Shown: in pieces, positions 10,001 to 25,000 of the stretch
How positions within the stretch are numbered: the stretch's first letter is position 1
How the letters are laid out: each line of letters opens with the position of its first letter
NCBI GenBank assembly: GCA_934045075.1
Contig: OW203724.1
Location: forward strand, 25,371,528-25,435,527
DNA length: 64,000 nt
Direction of reading: 5' to 3'
Source: Yponomeuta sedellus
Taxonomy: Eukaryota > Arthropoda > Insecta > Lepidoptera > Yponomeutidae
Notes under the pieces: model-generated
Database searches by the model: none
Seen by the model: the letters and a program-made list of their open reading frames with translations, nothing else
What the model was told of the DNA's origin: nothing
Translations under genes and position numbers: made by a program

Positions 10001-13000
10001 TCGCCATGGCCGTCCATTTATCTGTCCATCTGCCTAACAGCAGCTTAGCACAGTGTTGACAAGAACTAGAAAGCTGAAATTTGGCATAGATTACATATTA
10101 ATTACACTGACTAAATATAAGGATACAAAAAAACCATTTTAGGTTACCACCCGTACACCTTAAATTGGGGAAGCAACCAAAGTGTAGGGTATTGTCAGTT
10201 TATTTGTATGACCTCTTCTACACTAGACTTCTAGACTCTTGCTGGACTTATGCCCTTCATTGGGCGGGACTGACATGGCAATTTAATTGTGCTGCTGGAC
10301 TTATGCCTTTCATTGGGCGGGACTGACATAGTAATTTAATTTGGTAGACACTGAAGAAGGCATTTGGCTTGATAGAGAAGAGGCTTATGCCCAACAGTGG
10401 GCTCAGTTATGGGCTAAATAGAGATTTAACGGTCTCGGGACGACCGTTTGCACCAGTTATACTTAGCTTGTGGTTTGCACAATCAGTGCTATTGCATACA
10501 CACCTATACCTATACACCTACAGAATTGCCCCACTTAATGATTCATTGGTTCTCAAGTGTGGTTATTAATTCAGAATGTGTAAAATAAAAACCTTTATTT
10601 AATAACAAAGTATTTTATTCAAAATTACTCAGAAACTGATTAATTGAATGTTACGAGTGAAACTAGGTGACCATTTCAAAATCTAGATCAGTTGGGAAAA
10701 AACATGGAAAAAAACTCCAAACTTAGTCTTTTCATACTTAATTAACAGAGTTTACATATTGTTCTAAACATGCCTTGACCTTCCTTCAGTGTGCTACTGT
10801 TGGGCATCGACCTCCAACAGGTTTCCTACTGTTACATCTTATTTAGCAAACTTAGATCTTGAAATTTGAATAAAGAAAGTAAGAGATATTATTTGACGAC
10901 ACAATACTCAAAACATAAAATCACGCAAAAAAATAAAACAGTAAAATTTGGATATGATTTCACTATCAATACCGGAGGTTTCAGGTTTTGAAACAACTCA
11001 TAAAGTGTTCTATCTATCTCATAGTAGGGCCTTCGCACTAGCCCTGAGGTATGTGGACACCTCAGACGCTCCGGTTTCCTCATCATGTTACCTTCACAAT
11101 GAAGTGACTGCATGGTCTTGGTGCTACAAATTCACAAGACGTACCTATCTAAACACATGCCTAGGTACATGCCAGAAACCTAGAATCTCAAGCATAAAAG
11201 ACAAGGGTTACACTTTCCATTGTATTTCATAAGCATAAATAAAGTAAATAGTCTTATCTCTAGGTTTATCTCGTATGCCACATTTCTTGCACTACCTGAG
11301 GTTAACAGAATGATTAAATTTTTTTACATTGTGCAATAAACGTATTAACTTTTAATACACTAAATGCTCTCTATTCACTTATTAAATGTAAAAGATACAT
11401 GCATAAAAAAATCATTCATAAGACTTCCTAAAAGAAATATTTTATTAGAATATTTTCGGGGCTTAATCGCGTAGTAACTTATGGTTATTTTACCTCGACG
11501 TTTCGACGACGTTACAGTCATTGATTGTGACTTATCATTTCTGTATGTTAAAGTTACGGTGAGATCGGATGGATCCCTAACTAACTGTGTTTACAGAAAA
11601 CCTACACACTGACAAGTACCTACATGCTAGGACGCACCACTTTCCTATGCATTTAGCATCCGTAGTATCTTCATTGGTGGCTAGAGCCTATGCATTGTGT
11701 CATGTGCGACCCGGAATTTATACAAGAAGAATTGCCACATGTACAAGGAGTGCTTAAGAAGAAGGGCATGGGGTGAAGGGCGTGTATCAGAGGCGTATAA
11801 ATAGGGTAAAGAAGGTTGACGTTCCGAGGGAGCGAGCATACTTGCCGAACATTAGGGGAGTGACAGACAAAATCGGTTCTTTGCTAAAGAAGTATGCAAT
11901 CAATTCACTCCACTACTCAAGATAGCAGCGCAGAAAGAAACAGTCAAAGATCCCATACTCTATCAAACACCAGGTGTGTACAAATTCGATTGCAGTTGCG
12001 GTAGTTCTCGGACAAACTAAGCGGACCATTGCTGAAAGTGTTGAGGAGCACATCCCAGCTTTCAAAAACCGCCAGGTGGAAAAGACATCGATAGCCGAAC
12101 ATCTGCTTGAATCAGGATCAAACCACTGGATAGAATTATACAAACCACAGAACATAAAAAAAGAGTAGAAGTAGCGACATGACACATTAGTACGAAAACC
12201 AGTGTAACCAAACTGATACACATAAACCAAACGCACACTACGAATGCCAAGCTGCCATTGGTAAATAAAGTCAATGCCGAAAAGGTGTACATCATATAAG
12301 TTTCAAGTAAAATATGCACCTTTTCATAATGTTAACAATGATCAAAGTCAAATGCCAACGATGAAATTAAGGTTGAAATTTTGTAGTAACGCTACTCTAC
12401 ACTAGATGGAACTATCACCGCGTTGGACCGAAAAGAACTTTTACCTAGTAAGACATAAAGTTCAAAATTGAAAAACAAGTACATTCTCAGTTTGGGATGG
12501 GACAATGCGATTTCTAGTTTGTCGATAGGGAGAACGTATCGACAAATTATACAAACAGTTTTAACACATTAACGGCCGAATACGAATACTGGTACTCAGT
12601 ATTTTTAGCTATTTATTTTTTGCCTGGGGGTTGACTGGTTGAAAATGCATCTTTTTTACATTATCTTTTGTGCAATAAAGAATTAATACTAATAGGGTGG
12701 ATAGATGCACAAATAAAACAATGTGGTAGATAGTATTTTCTAATGTGGTAGAATTCATAATATTTTAAAATGTTCCCTTATTAAAACTAGCTTTAACCCG
12801 CTGCTTCGCCGGCGTTAGAAATTATAACACGGGAAATATTATTCAACGACTCAATTCAGATCTTTGTCTATCTGTGCGCCATGTTTCATACGTAATACTA
12901 ATTACGATTGTACTAATATAATTTCATTTATACGCAAGAGTCTAACCTGGAAGTGAAGCACATTTTTTCTGGTATTGCTGCATCACATAAGTGCCACCTT

Positions 13001-16000
13001 CCACCTTTTTTAGTTATTATGAAGTGTTCATGAAAATGCTCTGAATATATTGTGCTCATCTTCATTGCGAACCAATTTAGCCTTCTTATCGCTGCCTTCC
13101 ATTTTAATTTCGTATCCGGTTTCCTTTGGAAAACTAAACGAAAACTCGCTTCCCAATTTTTTTGATTCCGAGAGTGTTGTTTTATCATTGCCTCGGTTTG
13201 CTGTTGTCAAGGGGTTGAAGTATTAAGGGTAAATAGCAGAATAATAAAAAACCATAAAACAAATAACATAACAAAACAAAAATCTGATGCTCGCCAAGAG
13301 AACAACCACTTGAACAGGTAAACAATACAATAAGTAATTTACTTAATGTTTTGAACTGAAGTAACAAAAACCATACGAGTCGTTTTGGATAACCTCACTT
13401 TACATCTCGGTTGGAATATTTAAAAATGTAAGATTAAAATTACTTTGATAGTTTCTTAAATATTTCAGTCCCTGATAAACTGGTGAAGAAAAACTATATC
13501 GCGATCTACCTGTGCTCATGTCTTGTATGTGCTCATGTCATGTCTTGTATGAAAAGTAATGTATGAGCTCCAATGACAGTTTTCACACACACAACGACCA
13601 GCCGGCGACCGGAGCTAATACATTACTACTTTACCCGGCCCGGCGACCGGACGGAGACCGGGTGCATATGAAAAGGCACTTAGGAAGTAGGTATAAAATA
13701 ACAATAATTATTTTACCTACTTAGACGAATTGGAATTTATAATACCTAAGTACCGTTAAGTATGTATGTTGTATGACTACTAAGTCATAGACAATTAATT
13801 ATCGATAGATTCTTATCATGTGTGCCCCCATCCGTAATTGAGTAGAATTCAAATTTTGACAGAAATTTCTAGAGAATGTACACTTTCTTCGATGAAAATT
13901 TAACTTTACTAACCAGTAAATAAAGGTGGTTTCACTTTGTCATTTTCGGATTGGTTTCCGTGTTCATGTCATTACAAATTTAATTAAAAATACAATGAAA
14001 TACGTCTTACAGATGAAATGTTACGGCATAATCGGTATATTTTGGTCCCCAACTTTTATTTTTGCTCTCTAACACAGCGTAACAAGGCATTTTCATAAAG
14101 TTTTCACCATTTTTTCTTTATTAAAAGCGCACAGCAACTGAAGTCAACAAAACTGTCACCGACTACGCATAGGCAATACATTGCTAATGTGAGGCACGCG
14201 GGCACCGCCCCCTTACGACTTCTACTCTTTTTTTATGTTCTGTGATACAAACCATAGGTACTTTCCAACGATCGCCATTATTATAGCCGAATTGTGCGTG
14301 AAGCGGTTGAAATTAAGAAACACAAAAATTTCAATCGGGAATGTGGTTTCAAACTGTCGCAAACGTGGGATCCGGTCATCAAGATGTGTTCGAGTCGAAA
14401 AAAGTCGCATGGCTTATCGTTCGACATGAGTGGTGTGTCGCAACCCTAATAGTGTTTTGTGATGGATGATTGAGGGTAGTCTGAAACCTTATCAGCCAAA
14501 GATGCGAACGGGCACCAGCCATCAGTCTTCTCGTGACCACGATGACTGTAACGTCGTGTCGAGGTAAATAAAATAGCAATAAATTACTACGTGATTAAGC
14601 CCCGAAAATATTTTAATGTGTTCAAGTCGCGAAAGTTTAAAGTTTTGGCTCAATTGTTTTGTTTTGTTTTTGTTTTATTGTATTATTTATAATTGTGTTT
14701 CCATGCAGGAAGATATTACCTATTCACAAATTTTGAATTTACTTGTTAATAATTATGTTCCATGTTAATCACTGTGAGAAGAATAAGTAAACAACTGTTT
14801 AAACGTCTAATTGTATCAGTTCTAAGAATACATCAGTAGGTATATATATTGTTTGTTTTTTTAACCATACAAACGGTGGGTACCTACTAATATAGGTACA
14901 ACGACATTTTAATTAATACGTTGATTAATACGAGACTGATTTGCTACTTACGACGAGTACATTATCTTTAGTTTTTGAAAGCTTTGTTTCATTCGCAAAC
15001 TATACCTATGCGTACTATTTATTCAGTTTGCAATTACATGCCTTCATTCTTGGCCCGGTGTCCATCTGAGACATTTGTTATCACCCCCTTCCGTTTACAT
15101 TCGCTAGAGATAATTTGTTTCATCGCTCTTATCTTTGGGTTATTCCGCCATTGCCGCTGTTTTCCTCTGCGGACCTTACATTTTGTGTATAATCAAACGA
15201 ATTATGCGGCGATTACCCTGCCAATTAAATTACACTACACTGAGAACATCCATACGAAGAATAACTTATTTCACTAACAACCGTAAACTATAGAACGGTA
15301 TGATGCTGGAGTTCTTGAGTGACCAGTTACGTAAGATAATAATAATCTTATCTAATATATTCTTATCTAGAATATTAGCGAAGAGACGGATAATAGAGAA
15401 CTACAGAATTATTTCTCTATCGTTGTTAACGAGCTCGTGTTGCGTATCGGTACTACATGCACTCACACTGGCGCACACGGCGAGGCGGCTTTGCGGCTCA
15501 CTTTATTCGAATTTCCTTCTGCTAATATCACGCACAACGACTTATAGATTTACAATATTTTGCCGATGTATTTATTGTCTCTCAATTAAAACTACTTGTG
15601 GCTGTCTAAAAAAGTCTCGTCTTCATTTCCACTGACTGCTGCAACTCCTCTCTCGAATCATTACCTATCGGCCTAGGATCTTCGCGGAAATACGAGATCG
15701 TTTTAGGATAAATCAATAAATAAAAATAAATAAAAAATTGTTTCTTTAAAAATCCAGGAATACAATGATGATCAATTTTATTGCAACTCCCATACTAGGC
15801 ACAACCTGTGTCGTGCAAGTCGGGTAGTTTACGAAAAATCATAAATAGCACCGGTTGACAGTGCGAAACAATATCGAGTATCGAGTCATAGGTGTAAACA
15901 AAAACAGTGCTACTATGGACTCGCCGGCTGCCTCACTAGGCAGAGCCTGGGATGTTTGAAATCTTTACTGCTGATTGTATTAATTGCTATGTTCAATTTG

Positions 16001-19000
16001 TTCTGATTGGTTAACATTGTGGCATCGAAGATCTTACATAATTCCTAATCTTCCTAGTCCTAGGATATTAGTTAAGATCCGCACTTTTAAAAGGTCCTAT
16101 GATGTGCACATAAACTCACCCAATGTGTTGACACTTGGCAATATCCTGACCTCTTTCGCTTCATTAACATGCATTAGAATATGAATAATTTATTTATACG
16201 AATATAGGCATAAATGATAAGGAACATTTAAAGCTTAAGTCGCTGCATACGCACACGCCGGTTACGGTTGCTTTTGCTAAAAGATCCCATATTTGGTCGA
16301 CTTATGTTTGTCTGGTCGTCCCTACCAGCCTTCCAGCCAGTCATGGTCGATATTCTATTAAATTATTATATATTTTTTGGTTCTATCTATACCTGAAGGG
16401 TGCCAAGGTGGAGAGGCTTGACATTATTGTTCAGGGCTTTTTCTCTTGGACCACCATGTTCTTCTTCTTCAGGCTATATTATGTAGTTTACTGCTGCACA
16501 TAGCCCTCCCCTCATGAGCGCCATAGCGCCCTGTCTTCAGCTTGGACCATCATATGTTGCTCGATTTTAGATTTTCGAAGATTTAATGTACCTAATTACG
16601 GTGACTAAACTGTGATTTCTTACTTACCTTAGGGAAGTCGTTTGAGTCGGGCTTCCGCTAAAGCTCCCGAACTGAATGAAAGGAAACACTTTTCCTATGC
16701 ACTTAATATTTTGCCATCAGGTAGTACAGAATGCTAGGTGCTAGGTGGAGTCTGATTCGTACTTGGCTGGGTTTTTTAACTATGTACTTAGTTCTGACAC
16801 AAAATTAAATCGATGCTGTTGCGTTACTAATTTAATTACATAGTATTAAATAGCTGCCTGTACGTAATACAGAGAATATTGTAAAGAGGATCGAAATTTC
16901 ACTGATGCCGTGAGTCGCCCATTGGCTCAATTGGTAGAGCGCTGGTACGGATAGCCAGAGGTTGCGGGTTCGAATCCCGGCATGGGTGAAATTTTTAGCC
17001 TCTAAATAGGTTTTTAAATTTGTTCCTTAGCACGGGTTAGTGCATTAAAAATAAAAATAGTGTAATACATAGTATTAATTAGGAATTTATTTATTTGTTT
17101 TATTTTATTCTCTAGGAAGACTAACAGCTATTACAAGTTTACAATACATAGATAAATAAGTCATACTCAGCTAATTAAAAATCTTCACAATTAGTAATTA
17201 ACTAATTACTCATAAATTTTTTACGGACCCTCATCCTGCTAATATTATAAACGCGAAAGTTTGTAAGTATAGATATATTTATTACTCTTTCACGTAATAA
17301 CTACTTAATGGATTTTAATGAAACTTTATAATAATATGGCTTCAAATAAATAATATAAATAATAATAATAAATAATATCAGAATAACAAATAGGCTACAA
17401 TTTATTAAAATATTGTGTTAATTGTCCAAAATATGACGATAAGTGTCAAGTAAGTAGGAAAAATCTACCATCTGCGAGCTATCACGCAGACGAAGTCGCG
17501 GGCACCGGCTAGTTAGTATTAATTGGGAATTACTCATAAAAATATATCTAATGACCCCCATCTTTTACACGACTGTCGCATCGTTTATCGTAGTCAATGC
17601 TGCAATGAAACTCAAGCGCTCATGGTCTATTCTAAAAAACATTGTAGGTATCAAGAACCGAGAAATAGAATATACAAAAACTGACTGTTATTATTTTTAC
17701 GGCTTACAGTAAGATTAAAAGTACTAGTTGCATTTATCAAAAATGCACTAGTTGTATATTATTATTATGTATGAATTTAACATAATGATTTCTTGTGGTG
17801 CGCAATTTAGTACTTTTAATAGAATATTTAAAAAGCATAATCTTCCAAATTTTTCTTGTTGGATTTTAATGAATCTGATATACTGTTACCCCAACCTCCA
17901 TTAGACCCTCTTCATGATAAGAATCTTTTAGCTGTATGTTCTCCACTATATTTACATAATTTATAATATTTACGTGCTTCGTTTTCGTATGTATCGTAAA
18001 TTATATGTTACTAACTTGCTATCTAATAGTTAGAGTATTTACAGTACTTCTAGGTGTAGCTTATGTATTTATTTTATTATGGATACCCATATGTCGATTT
18101 ATTCAATTAATTATACAAGTTTATTTTCTATACAAAGAACAACAACAACCAAAACGATGGAATAGTAACGTACATTAGACAAGGTTATAATTGTTGTGTC
18201 GAAGAGTTCCCTATGAGTGATGCCACTTGTATCATTATTAAAATCGATAAAGACACTATAGTAATAGGAATCTATAGATCACCTTCTCAAAAAAATATTG
18301 ACCCGTTCATATATTCACTTGATCAATTACTAACTAAGCACAAATATCATACAAATATAATTATAATGGGAGACCTAAATATTGACATAAAACAAAATAA
18401 TAACGACAAAAATTCAAGTACTTATTTAAACCTTTTGGCTAGTCACGGTATTTTAGCAGGTCATACTTTCCCAACTAGGATCGATAACTGTTTGGACCAT
18501 GCAATGATAAAGTCAAGATTTCCTGCTCAAACAATAGTAACTGATACTCCTCTTACTGATCATGCCACGGTTCTAGCGGTAATTAATCTTAAAAATAAAA
18601 TAACACACTCTACTAAAGCAATTTCACATAAACTTAACTACGAAGCTGTAATTTCAGAATTAGCCACAAAAAATCTTGATGACATAATGGAATCACTTGA
18701 TCCTAACTGGTCTACAAATAAATTAGTTGATATATTGAATAAATCTATTCTAAGCAATACTCTCCGAATCATTATTCCTAGAAGAATGCGTTGCTTAAAA
18801 CCTTGGATTACACCAGGCTTGTTAAGATGCATAAAAAATCGAGATCAAATGCACAAAAAATTTAAAAAAGAACCAAAAAATGAGATTTTGAAAATTACTT
18901 ATAATAGATATAAAAACTATTGCAATGACTTGCTAAAACGGCTCAAACGAAACCATGATAAGTACCAATTAAATAAACACATAAATAACCCAAAACTAAA

Positions 19001-22000
19001 ATGGAAGATTATAGATTCCGTAACTAATCGAAATACTAAGAAAATACCCTCTACTGACTTGCTTAGTATGGGAAACACACCACAACACGCCTTGAACAAA
19101 ATTAATACCTACTTTTCTGGAGTAGGTAAGGAGCTTGCTGATAAAATAATTGATAAAAATCCCTCACAAGAAGTTGGTAATGAATCCATAAAAACCCTTC
19201 CTAACTCCATGATAATGTTAGAAACATCTGAACAAGAGGTAGAAACTATTTTAATGAGTCTAAAGACTGATAGTGCCATAGGTTGGGATGATATTTCAAC
19301 AAAACTATTAAAAATGATTAAGTCAATTGTAATCCCACCTATAACACATATAGCGAACCTTTGTATAAATTCAGGTACCTTTCCAAATGCCTTTAAAATA
19401 TCAACTATCCATCCAATTTATAAGTCTGGCAACAGAAACTGTGTCACCAGCTATCGTCCAATATCCGTCTTACCTGCACTGTCGAAAATCGTAGAAAAAA
19501 TAATGAACAAGAGACTCCAATCCTACTTACAGAAATATAATATAATATCAAAACATCAATACGGGTTCAGAGCAGGTAAATCAACCTCACATGCAGTGTC
19601 TGACCTCTCGGAATATGTTGCATCTCACATAGATATCCAAAACAAATGTGTAGGTGTCTTTTTAGACCTAGCCAAGGCCTTTGACACAGTTTCTATTCCT
19701 CTCCTGCTCGGAAAAATGGAAAAAATTGGAATAAGGGGAATCCCTCTAGCAATGTTTAAGGATTATTTAAAAAACCGGCAGCAACGAGTCACTATTAACG
19801 GACACGTCAGTGGTGAAGCGGCATCTTGCGAATATGGTGTACCCCAGGGCAGCGTCCTTAGCCCAACCTTATTCCTACTGTATTTAAATGACCTGTGTGA
19901 CTTAGAAGTTAATAACGGGAGATTATTCACATTTGCTGATGACACCTCTCTAATTTTCTTTGGCAAAACTTGGGAAGAGGCAAAATCTTGTGCAGAGGCT
20001 GGGCTTCGAAAAATTTCTGATTGGCTGACAAAAAACCTGTTGACCCTCAATACATTAAAAACAAAATTTATTCTATTTGCTAATACACAACGATCCATAC
20101 CTAAGAATTTTCATATTCAAATACACAATTGCCGTAACACCAAACAAACTAACTGTAACTGCTGCTTCCTAGAAAGAACAAAAACAATTAAGTACCTAGG
20201 TGTATTATTGGATGAAAATCTCACATGGTGTCCACATATTAATCAATTAACAGAGCGAACAAGACGTTTAATGTACATCTTTAAAAAACTTAGACATGTA
20301 GCTGACTACCCCTTGCTCAAAAATATTTATAAGGCTTTGGCTCAGTCTCTGTTGAGCTACTGTATCACCTCTTGGGGCGGAGCTAGAAAAAGTCATCTCA
20401 TAAAACTCGAGAGAGCTCAGAGAGCATTATTAAAAGTTATTACATTCAAATCCTTTAGGTACCCAACAGTCAATCTATATAAAGATTGTGACGTTCTATC
20501 GGTAAGACAGTTATTTATTAAAGAAACAATAATGTCACAACACCAGAAACTTACCTATGACGAATCAATTATGCAAAAGAGGCGATCAGATAGGGTCTGT
20601 CCCACGATACCTTTTAAAACAACATTTATAAATAAATTTCAAATGTATATTGGTCCCATGTTGTATAATAAATTAAATAAAATCCTTAAATTATACCAAT
20701 TAAATTACGAAAAATGTAAGAAACTGTTAATAACTTGGTTAAAATCACAAAACTATGATTCTATCGAAAACTTGTTTGTACATGTAAATTAAATGTAATA
20801 CATGTTAATTCAATAATAGCAAAAATGTTAAAAAAAAAAAAAAAAACCTAAATGTCGATTCCACAGATTCCTAATTTTAATTTTAATACTACTTGTATAC
20901 TTTTGTAAGTCCGCATGCATCTTATACTGTATTTTTATTTAATTACTTCTCAATTTTGATTGTCACAAAAAAAAAAAAAAAAAATGTAATCATTTTCACA
21001 AGTCCACACTTACTGTGGTCTAACCTAGATTCTGTATATGTAACACTTTATTATGTAGGTACAATTAGAAAAAGTGCTGGTTAAGAATCAACCTACCTAC
21101 CTCAAAAAATATTGTGACAGTTAATATCTGTTGAAGAATATTCTGTACTACTTACTTACTTAATAATGTAAACTGGTGTCAATGGAAGGAACTGGCGTCT
21201 AAGACACAGGCCCGGCCTAGTTTAGACGCTAGTGTTCACAATGTATCAACAAAATATTGTAAGTACCTTATAAATAACTGTATGTTTAGATACAACTGTA
21301 ACTTTTAATGTGTGCAAATAAACTTTATTATTATTATTATTATTATTATTATTTTAAATTGCATTTCTACTTATTTCTCGTGTTATTTTTTTTGCACGCC
21401 TACCAATTTTCTCTTCCACCTTCTACGGTTGATTGGTAGAAAATGCTTAAGGCATTAAGTTCGCCGTATTGTACATTTGTTTAAATGTAATAAAAGTATT
21501 AATAATAAAATACCACTTTTAATCTAACGAAGGGTCTGTGCTGGCCCAGGACAGAAAACTCTGGACTGAATTGGTGGAGGCCTTTGCCCAGCAGTGGGAC
21601 ACAAACATAGAGGGTACGTAAAAAAATAATCTAACAAAGGTACTGTATAACTATTTGTCTCGCTCACACAAAAATAGACATAGTTTTCCAGTCCCTTTTT
21701 TAATATCAGTGCTATAGGTATTAAAAACTTGTGCTTCGGAATCTACCTACTGTCTACTAGGGTTGTTGAGGAACTTGTTATGAGGAAGAGGATTTTTTTT
21801 AAATCAATTTTTAAGAATAGGTTCAGGGTGAGGAATCTGGAAGAGGATGCGGGAGACTTCTCTCTCTCTATTCCTCACACTTTTCGTTTCAACAAAACTT
21901 ATAACTCTCCTTCCTATTTAATTCCTCGTATAATATGAGGTAGAAGTCTTTTTTTAAATTAATTTTGAGGATGAGGAACCTATGAGGAAATTCTTCATTC

Positions 22001-25000
22001 TGAGGAAGAGGAATCCTCATCAACCCTACTTTTGTCCCTGCTATGAGAACTTACTCCGCTGGCTCAGCGACCCGAAGTGGGTCTTGGCCTCCGACACAAG
22101 AACTCGCCACTTGTCTATCCTGAGCGGTCTGTTTCCAGTCTTTAAGAACTGGTTATAAGGACTGCCAACAAATGTTGATTAGCCGTTGTGTGCACCGGCC
22201 ATCTTATTTTATCTGATCAGTGTGGGCCGACTGTTAGCCGGCGACACTTCGACCCAGTGGGACCTGTTGTTTCTGCCCCTTGACCTTGCACCAAAGTCTA
22301 ATCAAAGATGAACTCAACGAGGTCGGTGCACCGGCCGTCTACTAGTTTATTATACTTCATTGCACACGAAACATTAAACAGGACATTACGGCTTCTGTGG
22401 CGCAGCGGTAGCGCACGCAAGAGGTCCCGGGTTCGAACCCCGGCTGGGGACAAAAAAAAACCCCAGGTCGTGGATGTTTACATGTTTGTGATGTCGTTGT
22501 TTCTGGTTCCCACGACACAGGGTATCCTAGAGTGGGGCCAGAAGCAATGTATGTGCCTGTATGTACCTAAATGTTATCTTATTTTACATAAGAAATAACA
22601 TTTACAAAGGCGAGCTTATCTCTGTAAGAGATTTCTTCCGGCAAACCTTGGCGAGTCGGAGCAGCAGTAAAAAACGGGTCTATATTCGTGTACAAAATAA
22701 ACGACATAGACTAAATATATGTAAATATATAAATAAATAAAATAAACAGTAAATAAAAAATTCTCAAAGTTATCATAGAGATAAATAGTACTCTAGAAGT
22801 ACCTAACTGACGTGTCCCCGGTATTTTTCAGAGAGCCTACCGGATCCGATAGACGGCGAGCCAGGCCAGAACTCCGCGGTGAATATCAGTGATGTCCGTA
22901 AGTTCAAAAGCTTAAATTACTTAGGGCCGTAGTTGTAGTGCTGTCTCTACGAATTTCTCAGCAAAGAGCGTGACAGAATGTTTCTTAAGTACCTATTTAC
23001 TTAGTGAAATTCTCAATTCAGAAACCGGCCCTTATTCAGCGACAAAATAAAACCGACTTTAAGAAAAAATATTTCGGCCTTGGCATCTACGCAATGATAT
23101 GACTTTTATACAGCGTACAGTGGCACCTTCATTCACACTAGATGGGTGAAGGGCCTACTCGGACGCTCTGCAGTGCCTCGGACATTGTTTTTTTTCTAGA
23201 AGGAGGAGGCTTGCTAGGCACCTATATCATACAGACAGCTTAGTAGCCTTGCCTACAGAACAGACAAGTTAATACATGCGGAGCGCGGGTTTCCTTACAA
23301 TGTTTTCCTTCACTTGCTAGTATTAGCGAATTTGTATAAATTCGCAGATAAAACACAAACAAAGTAATAGGTACATGCCTGCACTAGGAATTGAACCTGG
23401 AACTCTCACTTCCAAGTCCATTATTATACCCACTGGGCTACTGCGCAGAACCCTTTAAGAAAACACCCACTGAAAAAAAGGTGAGTTCGATTCCCGTTGC
23501 GGGCATGTACCAATGACTTTGTTTTCCAAGTTATGTACATTTGTGAAGTCATAGAGGCAGTACCACTCGCTAACGGTGAAGAAAGACATCGTGAGGTAAC
23601 CTGGGGCTTTGAGGTGTTCAAATTATAAAATCTATTTACACATTTAAATTAAAACTAAAAGAATACTTATTGTCCATACAAAAAAATAAGGGGACATAAG
23701 ATAACAATTTTAAATTAACGATAAACAAAGTCAAAACAAGTAAAAAAGAAATACACCCCAGTGCGCTCCAATAACACTTGTCTCACCTGATTTATTTTAT
23801 ATTTATCCCCTGCACTGAAAACACTCTCATCACAAAGCTCGACTGTCTCTATATGAAACAATTAATTAATCTGTGTCCTATTTCCTGACTTGTTGTCCCA
23901 TATAATAATAACGAAATAATTTATTGTCTATTTCATTCTTAAGAACTATAATCTATCGTGCTACCAATTTACCATACATTTATAAATTTCAACACTGCTT
24001 TAATGTAGACAGGTATTTTTGGTTCTCTATTACAAATGCTTGCGTTGATTGTTCGTACGTCACTTAAACAGGTTCTAGCAGAATACCAGCGTCACTGGTT
24101 GTCCACTGACAACCTGGGACATATGCTGAGTCTAGAACCTTTTCTGGTACCATGACACACAGCTCCTCCACCAGCTAAGCTCACTTTGTCTGTATGCATT
24201 TATTTTATTAAATTACTGTAATTATTGGTATTTCTTACCTGAAGTGTGTTCTTTTACTGGCCATGTTTTTTTAAGTTTTTATGTGTGTTGTGGTATTTGA
24301 ATAAAGGTTTTTCTATTCTATTCTATTCTAAAATTCCTCGGCGCTTGAAATTGCCAATCCGCGGTGGGCACGCATACTCTATCGCTGAGAGAATGCCTGT
24401 GCAGTGGGATGTATATAGGCTAATAAAGAAACAAATACTTAGGACTCCTTAGAGGCAGTTAATTTGAGGTTACCTTGTAAAATCGCCAACACAGATTATT
24501 GTAATCAACCTTTGTAATCAACCTTTTTAGAGTATTTTAGGAGTGGTGTTTTTCATAAATAAGACCGTAAATGTATGCCAAAATAAAGAAAGGCTTCTCA
24601 AAGTTAAATATTCTCGTTAAAAACAATAAATTATTCACTCTCTCAGCGACCCAAAATGGATCTTGGCCTCCTCAAGCTCAGCTCTGGTTTATGCCCACGC
24701 TCGGTCCAATGACCGCTTTTAAGTGTTTTTTAAACTTTCGGAACCCCAAATAATAATAATATTTGAATAATATTAAAATAATAATAATAATATTACCCCG
24801 AACCTCCAGCATAATAATAATAATAATAATTATTATTCTTAAACATATTACACAGATCGCGTTAGCCCCATACTAAGAACAACTAAATGACTTGTGTTAC
24901 ATGTGCTAACTCGACGGTAGATTTAATACATTCAATACATAGATAACAGTCAAGACCCGAGACAAACTAGAAAAGTCCAGGGATATGGGCTATTTCCGTG

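Larger units (their letters stand above)
7046..22833 (+). other. dorsal intron 1 (15.8 kb)
   Basis: No host coding exon was recognised here. The intron holds, in order, a truncated LINE (8531-9235), a short tandem repeat (10232-10345), a LINE 3' UTR (10575-10740), a Penelope-like relic (11446-14617), a Helitron end (12787-12930), a SINE with target duplication (16838-17078), a Helitron (17234-17513), a long LINE (about 18060-21354), a hAT-like MITE (21758-22028) and a SINE (22389-22595). The stretches 7046-8500, 9240-10230 and 14620-16830 show nothing I can name, apart from a 3' LINE scrap at 16455-16545. Confidence 0.5.

Noticed and set aside
16918..16988. tRNA gene
   Set aside because: A and B boxes are good, but the anticodon loop lacks U33, the unit recurs with the same non-tRNA flanks many times, and a 12-bp target duplication marks it as a SINE. 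The same applies at 42757, 45650, 50682 and 55710.
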